64,000 nt of DNA from Blastomussa wellsi (lineage: Eukaryota > Cnidaria > Anthozoa > Scleractinia > Plerogyridae), in contig OX393562.1 in the NCBI GenBank assembly GCA_947652115.1, positions 34,675,329 through 34,739,328 on the forward strand, read 5' to 3'. The translations under genes and the position numbers were made by a program. This document shows, piece by piece, positions 49,201 through 58,200 of the stretch. Numbering within the stretch: the first letter of the stretch is position 1; each line of letters opens with the position of its first letter. Below the pieces are notes generated by a model. It did no database searches. It saw only the letters and a program-made list of their open reading frames with translations, and was not told where the DNA came from.

Positions 49201-52200
49201 TTTTGGTGAAATGGTCATGAATATGTGAACTAAATTTAAGAAGCAATATCAACTTAGTTTCAGGTTTATTGTAAAATCGGCTCAGGTTTAAGGCAACCTG
49301 GAATATGGTGGATTCAATCATACCAGTTCGTGCACAGACTTGTTGAAGTTTTCATCTTGGCTCAATATTAACAGGATTATAAGTGACATATAAATGTGAT
49401 GAGCATTGTGATTATCTGCATTGTAAAGTAGCTTAAGGATTGGCATCACCTGAAAACAAACAAACCACAAAATAGTATTAGATGGCACCTGTGCTTGCAG
49501 GGTACAGACCAAGCAGTACTGCCATTTCCACCGCCTGTACTGTAATATCAAAGGAGACAATGCTTTGACGAATATAGGAGGACAGGTAGGGGGGGGGGGG
49601 GGGGTGGAGACCACGAAAATAAGAGGAAGGGAGGTGGGAGAGTTAAGAGAAGCCAAAAAGCAGGATTCTCAATGTGATGGGAACTGGAAAAACTGGAATA
49701 TACAGAGGTTATTGTTTTAAAGTGCACCTAACCCCAAAAATTATTTTTTGCTAAAATAAAGCTTTGTACCAGTTCCAAACACATAACACCTTTCGTTTCT
49801 CCTTTTAACAAATGCTGACTATTTATAGCATTCAAAAGTTACGAAAAACTGTGCACTATTTGTTGCATGACTGAGTATGAAGGGGCATGGGTCTATTCCT
49901 GGGTTGACATCACAAACTGATCAATTTACATCGCATCAAGTCTTTGTAAACATGCATACAAATCAGTTTATGACGTCAACCCAGGGATAGACCCACGCCC
50001 CTTCTAACTCGGTCGTGCAAAAAATGATGCTCAATTTTTCCTAACTTTTGTTTAAAAAGCCAGCATTTGGTAAAATGGAGAAAGAAAAGGTGTAATGCGT
50101 TTCGAACTGGTGCAAAGGTTTATTTTAGCGAAAACTAATTTTTGGGGTTAGGTGCACTTTAGGGTCTTTTAGTCATTCGTTAAAAATTGTCCCAGAAATA
50201 TTGATTACAGGGGTTATTGTTTCAATACGTACTGTATTACTTACCAAATTATCAGTATCAGTCCGTGACAGGATAAAAGATGCCACATCTGGATTGCGAT
50301 GCAATAATAAATATAACAGAAGTGTTGTTTGATCTTTGTGCAAGTCTCTGTAAGCAAAACGCATTTCATGATTAATTTCTACATTTTCTTAACCTTTCTG
50401 GCAGCCAGGAAGAACAAATAACAACAACTACCAACCTACAGATTGAAGTGAATAGCATTCCTATATGCAACGCAAAAGGACGGTTTCCTTCATGCTCTGA
50501 ATTGTCATCTTCTGCTGCATTTTCTGATAAAAAAGTAACAAAAAATTACCCACATGAGCATCGGTGGTCCAACCATTCATTCAAAATTAATTTTAATGCA
50601 CACAAAGTACTTAGAATCATGATAGGTCTTAAATCCCCCCAAAGTGCTTAATGGATCAGATATGTAATTGTTTAGAAAGCTCCATTTGCTAGCATTAATA
50701 TAAAAAAAATAATGTATGCCAGGCATAATTTGTTTACCCACGGTACAACTAAGAGCTGGAGCTTGCTTAAATGTGACCTTGCATTCCAGAACTGGAAGAT
50801 TTTTATTCTTTTGCAACATTTAATAGGATAGCTGTCATACCACGAGTCAATACTGATTGTTTTCTTTAATTGGATTAAGCGGCCTGTGAACGGAAGTGGA
50901 CTGTTGACTCAGCAGACGTCCGTGGGGAAGGAACATGCGATGAAGCCCAAAAGTCCTCCGCATGGGAGGCTACATGTACCACTGACTGTTTAAAGGAGCC
51001 CTGTGCAGGTGTACCTCATAATCAGTAAGCTCATTTTACAATGCATAAGCTCAAGAAAATATTGCCATAATTCATTATGGCTTGCTCTCTGAGCCACAAT
51101 TCGTTTGATATCTTCCTGTTAGACCATCAGGAGTATAGTAGTTGAGAACAGCAAAACCCCTGTGACAGTGCCTCTTTAAGTTAACCTCGCCAGTGAAAAA
51201 CAAAGTTAGCTCAAGCGCTCAATCCTTCCTCTCAATTTTAGTCGCCAGCTGGCAACTTCTGTTGGAATTTAGTCGCCAGCTCCAAAATTTTGGTTGCCAT
51301 GGTGACTAAAATGGTCCAACTTGGAGGGTTGGTTGGGTATGAGATGGCAGATACCCAATAATGCGTGTAGCACCAAGTTGGCTATATCTCATAGTCAATA
51401 AGCACGAGTGAATAATTGTTTCATTTAAGATATACACGTACATGTACAGGGTTGTCAATAAGCGTCGGTGACCAGCGATATTGCCGGCTACTTAAACATT
51501 TTCGCCGGCTACAATTTGGCAGAGATAAGCGGGAAAAAAGCGGTCATTACTTAACAAAAGGGCCCCCAGTCCCGTCTACTTTCAAATATCTCCGCATAAT
51601 TCAAATCTTATCACCTATCATATTACATTCCATGGTATTGAGCTCATATACATGTACCATGACACATACACCGTAAACAATCAAAACTCGGGAAATGCAA
51701 TAAACCATGGCTAGTTTTTAATAAATTTATTGGCTTACTGTAGACCATGAACTGCCTCTTTTTGTCTTATAAACAAATGTAGTCCATCAAACAAGAGTAT
51801 TTATTTGCAAGGCCATTTGTAATAATAATAATTTTTTCTGTCAATGTTTGACGCACTACTAAGAAAAAAACATGGCTTCTTGTAGTCTAGGCTTACTGTA
51901 ACTTACCTTTAAGTTTCCTGTTAGTGAAGGAAAACAGGGCATGTCTGTAGGGATTCAGTGCCTTCTTGTCCTGTGTACAATGATTTACAAGAACAAGCAA
52001 CAGTAACAAGCTCTGATTTGCCAGGAGAGATGTTGAGTCATCCTCATCTGTATTATGGGAACCAAACCAAGACCAAACACCAGCTGACAAAAACAATTAT
52101 TAACAGGAAATATAAACTGTGAATTAATAAAAACTGAATTAAAATTTCAAAAGAGATCCACAATCACATTGCATCATAATGTAAGCTTGGGCAGAAAATT

Positions 52201-55200
52201 TCAGTCTGGCTTCGAGAATAAACTTGCTGTACCATTATGTTTACAAGAAATTTTAGCCCAGCTGAAAAGAGAGCTTCACTATATGCACAGTGACATTTCA
52301 AAGAAATATAATGGCAGCCACAAAAAGGTTTCAGCAGAGCTGAAATTACAGCTCAGGCTGAAATCTGCCATGTAATTGCGACAAATTCCACCCACATTCA
52401 TGGATGAAATTCGCTATGTGCTTGACCCCTTACTGAGCTTATGGAAATTTTTCACAGGTCACATTGCACGAATCTGAAAACTAAAGATTGAAGCTATACT
52501 CATTCTCAAGTGACTCACAGGGGCTCATTAGGCCTCTAGCTTATAAAGCTAATAATTATCATGTTGAGGTTGCAAATTACATGAATTAACATTTATATTA
52601 GTTTGAACTCACAGAACCAGCCACCATTGCTAACTCTTGTGAGCTCTGGTGGAGTTTTCTCTCTTTTGGTGAAGTTCTTTAAAAGAACTTGAACAAGATC
52701 ATTTGCACTCGAACTGCTGAAATCAAACAAGACAACATAATAATTAACGGTAATCTAACTTATAACCTTGAGAAAAGTAACTAATGCCATTTTCTGGCAG
52801 AGGAAGACAATTACAAGAACCGAAAACATACGCTGTAAGTGATTTAGTATTGCCAGTAAGCAGTGGACCATTCATCTCAGACTGTTTTGATCAGTAAATA
52901 CATTTAATGTACCTGGCTCAGTGACCCACTTCAATATGTTGTGCAGTGGTGTGCTTGTTTTGCTTCATGGTTTATTAAAGAATAAGCAGATTTTAATTGT
53001 TGCCCAGTGGACTGGAAAATGTCCATTGGTTTGATTGGCCAGGACATTTGATAATTTGTGTATGTTTGCATATAATGGACATGTGTGAGTCTCTGAACTC
53101 TCAGCATTCAGTTTACAGTGGCCAAATGCAAAAATCCAGTGCTACTTCTGGTTTTCGCTGCCTCAAACTTTCCAATAACTTGACATGAACATGTGCGAAA
53201 CTTTTGCAAGAAAATGTTTCTTGAAAGAAATAGCAGTGCCAACAAAGTTTCAAGCTGGGAAACTCAGTGGAGCACAATAGTCAGATTTCTTACTCATACA
53301 TGGCGTATAAAGCTGACTTTTCTTGAAAGCGAAAATTTTAAGACTTCTAGAGTTTGAATGAGGCAGTTGATGGGAACTGTGTATGTACGCCACTTTGACC
53401 GAACTGTGAAGTTAATATATTGTTTCTTACCATTTTCCTTTCATTATAACTTGATAGAAGATACTACTGTGAGAGGCACCAGGATCAAACATTTGAACTG
53501 ACAGCATGACTAGCAAGGTGTTGATTGCTTCAACATGGATAGGATATGTTACCTCACTAGAGAAACAAACGCATTAATATCAGGTTCAGTTTTATAGCAC
53601 TGTACAATGATTTACCCAGCATCTAGACTGGCATCTAAACCGGTTACATTTCAAGGTAAAAAAGTTACAAACAAAAAAAAAAACAGATGAGCTTAGCTAG
53701 TCTGTATGGGAGAATCTTCGCCTCAGTCATGAGCAGGCTTTTAGCCAGATGGACGTCCAGGCGTCCTGTGGATGGCCATTTTTTCAAGAAAATTTTTTTA
53801 TTTTCCATATGTTGCTTTATAAGCTGTTCATTTTAGCAGGCCCCATAGCACATTTTGGAAAAGCCTGGTCATGAGTACTTAGTCCTACAGACCCAGTGGC
53901 AGATCCAGGGGGAGGGTCAAGGGGGTCCGGACCCTCTTCCCTAACCAATTTTTTTGTTTTTACTACTTCTTTGACACTGAAATTCTTGCATAGAAAGGAT
54001 CGCTTATTGTCACTCAACTGAGTAAAAGTTTGGACCCTCCCCTGCCCCCTATCAAAAGTTTCTGGATCCACCCCTGAGACCTCAATGTGTTCAACCTTTA
54101 TTCACAACCTCCGTCAAGATTCTCCCTTACCAGTCCTTGAAATTAGTGGTTGCCCAAGACAACTAAAATTTTGTTTGGGCAACCAGTTTTTAGGAAAAAT
54201 AAATGGCTGTTAGGGACTGTGCAATAATTACCTGGAGGGGGGGGCCGTAAAACGAGAGGGGGGGGCACAATGTAAACTAACAGCCTTAGGGAGGGGGGGT
54301 AACATGTAATTTTCTAAATAAGTGGGGGGGGGGGCAAGTGGAACAAATCGTCTTTGCAGATAAAAAGATCCTTGCCCGGTAATGCTTTATTTGAAAAGCT
54401 TAAGAAATTGAAAGAAGATCATGTTCGCCAGGGACAGTACTTCCTCGAGTACCTAAAGTTTTCATGCACCCCAACGTGCGATGGGTGCTTAAATGAGGGT
54501 TGGACAAGAGGCCTCCCAGTCAAACGTTCTCCTGTTCCAACCCTTGATGCTGCTTCGCCTGAGAAGTACTTCCCATCCACTACGACAACGTCCACTGGAG
54601 TCGAGATCGACAAGTTCCTTCCCAGTGTTCAGATCAAGAAATTGTTTAACGAGGGAAAATTGCCTACCTCTGAAGAAAGGTCTTTGCAGGACGTATGTTC
54701 TCAGTACAATGTGGACGAGATGGCTTGTAAAAGTTATGTACAGCACCTTGAGTTCCTCGATGCGAAGGCCAAAAAGAGAATAAAAGAAAGGAACACTCTG
54801 CCGCAAATTTCTTGGACAAGTGAAGCCGATGTAAAAGCGCTTACAAACAAGCAACTGAAAATGTATCTGAAGCAAAAGGGTCTAAAGATAAGTGGAAGCA
54901 AGGCTGATTTAATCCATCGAGTTCTCACCCACGCACGCGGGAACATCTGTGCCAGAGATGCTGTAGAAGATGAGGAATCTCCCAATTCATGCGAAGACGA
55001 CACAAACTCGGAATCCAGTGATTCTGATGACTCTTCAAACGACTCTCCAACATACATCGAAGAGTCATTCGAAGTGATGTTTGTGCCGGATGAAGACATT
55101 CAACAAGTTAACTAGGTACGAGGGAATCAATGGGAGAAGTTGTTTTTCCAAGGGAGAGGGGGAGGGGGGGGGTCAAACTTAATGTTATTATTGTGTGAGG

Positions 55201-58200
55201 GGGGGTTGAAGTTAATTTTTGCTTAACGAGAGGGGGGTATGACTTAATTTTTGGCCATTTGGAACCCATTTTACGCCCCCCCCCTCCAGGTAATTATTGC
55301 ACAGTCCCTTAATGTGGCTCAAAACAGTTTCCTGCACGATCCAAGACTTAGTTTCTGATGAGTTATTATAACCACTCTTTATCAGTTGATGCTACAATCC
55401 CGATATTAAAAAACTGCCATTGGTAAACACGTCGTTATCATTTTCGTGACATAAAAGGTTACCATAGAAACAATATGACCTGCTAAAAACACCCTTAATT
55501 TTAGCTTTAACTGCTAATAACTCAAAAACGAGCTTGGTGACCCCCATTTTTATTATCGAATTTTGGTAAGCATGATCAGATGCAACTTTTTGCAAAGTTT
55601 AAAAAAATTATGTGGAGGGGGTTCAGAGCCACCTTAAATTTTCGAAAAGTTAAGGTGGCTCTGAACCCCCTCCACAGAATTTTTTTAAACTTTGCATAAA
55701 GTTGCATCTTCTCAATTAAAAGATGTAACGTAAGAATTTACAGTTTTGTCTGTCTGATCATGGAAGTGAAAAGGCCAAAAATAAATTTCATCCTTTGTTA
55801 TTAATAAATTATGTGTAATTTAATCATTTTAAATAAACATTTTGATTGGGCTCTTTGTGAAACTAAATTATTTGTGGCAAAGATGAATGTTGATTATGCA
55901 CAGGAAAATACATTTTATAATTATATATTTACTGTTTATATTTAGTTAAATGACATTTAACAAAGTTAACTGCTACGAGCTTAGCGTGCGGTTTTCTTGG
56001 TCAGCGGTCACATGCTCAAGTGCAGGCTCACATGGTTTGTTTTCGCTTCGTTTTCGGTGTGTTTGCATCTGGTGTGTTCCATTGCGGTTTGCGTTTTTCA
56101 GCAGCTCGCGCTGCTGGGTTTTTCTCTGTTTTTTTCATCACTTGGTTCTCGTCTAGCAGTCGATTTGGGGCAGCAACAGTTTGTCCGCGTTTTTTCCCCC
56201 ACCCCCCCTCCCTCTTTTTCCTTTCCTTCCACTGATTAGATCAGTGTTGACGGGTGCCGGGAATGGGGGCTCATGGCTGGGTTGCGGGGATTTGCCAGCC
56301 ATGGGAGCGGTATTCTATCTAGGGGCTGGCTGGCCACAGTGGAAGCCCCTGGATATCCCAGGCCCACCTTCCACTTAAGCGAGGCAGCGGGTTAACTGTT
56401 AAATAACTTAACACATCTACAGATAGCAGATATCATCAACAGCCTTCATTGAAGCACCTTAAATAATGTTTTGTCATGATAAAAGATCTACTGGCTAACA
56501 AGGTATATGTAATGAATGATATGCACTCTAAACTTGTTATTATTGCACAGCATGCACAGTAACTATATGCAAGTAAAAAATGATACCTGACAGGCACATT
56601 GACAATGACATCTACAAGACCGCAAAGAAGATCCTCAATAACACTACAATCTGGAGTGGTGACAGAAAAAAATAACAACTGAAAGTTATAAACTTAAAGA
56701 GGAAATGACCAGTAATGCGGGACATAAAAATTCTGAGTCCCAGACAGGATTGCAACCCAAGACCTCTCTGATTACCGGTCGGGGCTCTAACCAACTGAGC
56801 TACCGGTTACGTAGTACGAGAACTCTTGGTGAGCTACAGTAAGTACATTCACTACGTTCATATTTGAGATGTGTCGTGTATTATTACCGGTACGATCAGC
56901 AGTATCAGTTCCCATGTTAACTTGAGTCATTACTGATCATTTCATGTTTACCATCTACCATTATGATATTTATCACACACATCATTGTAAATTTACACGC
57001 AAATTCACACACAAATTTATTCCTGAGCCCCTGAGTATTGAGGAAGTTTTTACGTATGTACATTACATGTAAATATTAGTCACCTGTACAATGCAGTACT
57101 TGTCCAGTGAAACCAGATGGCATCTCTTCATCACCTTGTGATTTCACTGTGACAGAGCCACCCAACTGCCTTATGACTTCTTCATTGGGTAACAGCTCAA
57201 CAAAATACTTTGAAAAACTACGAACAAGGAGGATGGCATTGTACGTTTCCCAGGTGAAGTCATAACTGAAATAAACAAAATAAAATGATACAAAACAAGT
57301 CACAGTGAAAGTAGATACTTTTACATTGTATGTAAACTTATAGTCAAGCTGGCACAGTCAGAACAATGGCTTGGGAAAAAAAAGACTTGAATTCAGACTT
57401 GCTCGTTGGGCAAGCAGCTTTGCTTGCCTGGGGCAATGCACATGTGTCTTTTATATTTTAGTTTTCTTTATGATTTAATCAGCAGACAACTTGCCTGGGC
57501 CCTCCCAATTGGACTAGTGAAAATAAAAAGTTACTTGACAAGCCTGCTAATCTGCACAAACGGACAGCACTTTTTAGCTCATGGATGGCAAAGTTAGTAT
57601 GAGGTTTAGAAATGGATCTCAGCGGCACTCACTGACTCGCTAACTGACTCATTCACTCACGGACTCGCTCACTGACTAATTCACTCACTGATTCACTTGC
57701 TCACTCACCCTCTAACTCATTCACTTGCTGACTCGCTCACTCACTCACCCTTTGCTTGATTCTGCTAACATTAATAACGGAACTCTGGCCACAGAGCAGA
57801 GACCCATTAGCCATTTTCTAAACAAGTGAGCAGAGACCCATTAGCCATTTTCTAAACAAGTGAGCCTGGCACGTGAAAGGTCATCCAAAATAATGTAAGT
57901 TTACTAAAATTTCAGCGTTATAGACTAAAACGCCATACAAAGCTCTCTTAAATTTTAACTTTTCAAAGGTGTACTAATTGCGTTTCGGCCAATAATGCTC
58001 AAGTCTGGTATTTTTACATTATTTTGGATGATCTTTTACATGCTAGGTTCAATTTTTCATTTCAATCGATTTTAAATATTTGTACCCAGTCCCCTGCTCG
58101 TTTAGAAAATGGCTAATACCCATAAGGTTTGAGAACCATGCATGCACATAATTGAAATAGGAGAACCCACGCAGATCATTTTTCATGGTTAAAATGGCTA

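Noticed and set aside
55997..56378. Overlapping plus frames rich in Phe, Ser and Pro
   Set aside because: All three frames are open because of a pyrimidine-rich stretch inside a probable TIR element and a DYM intron.
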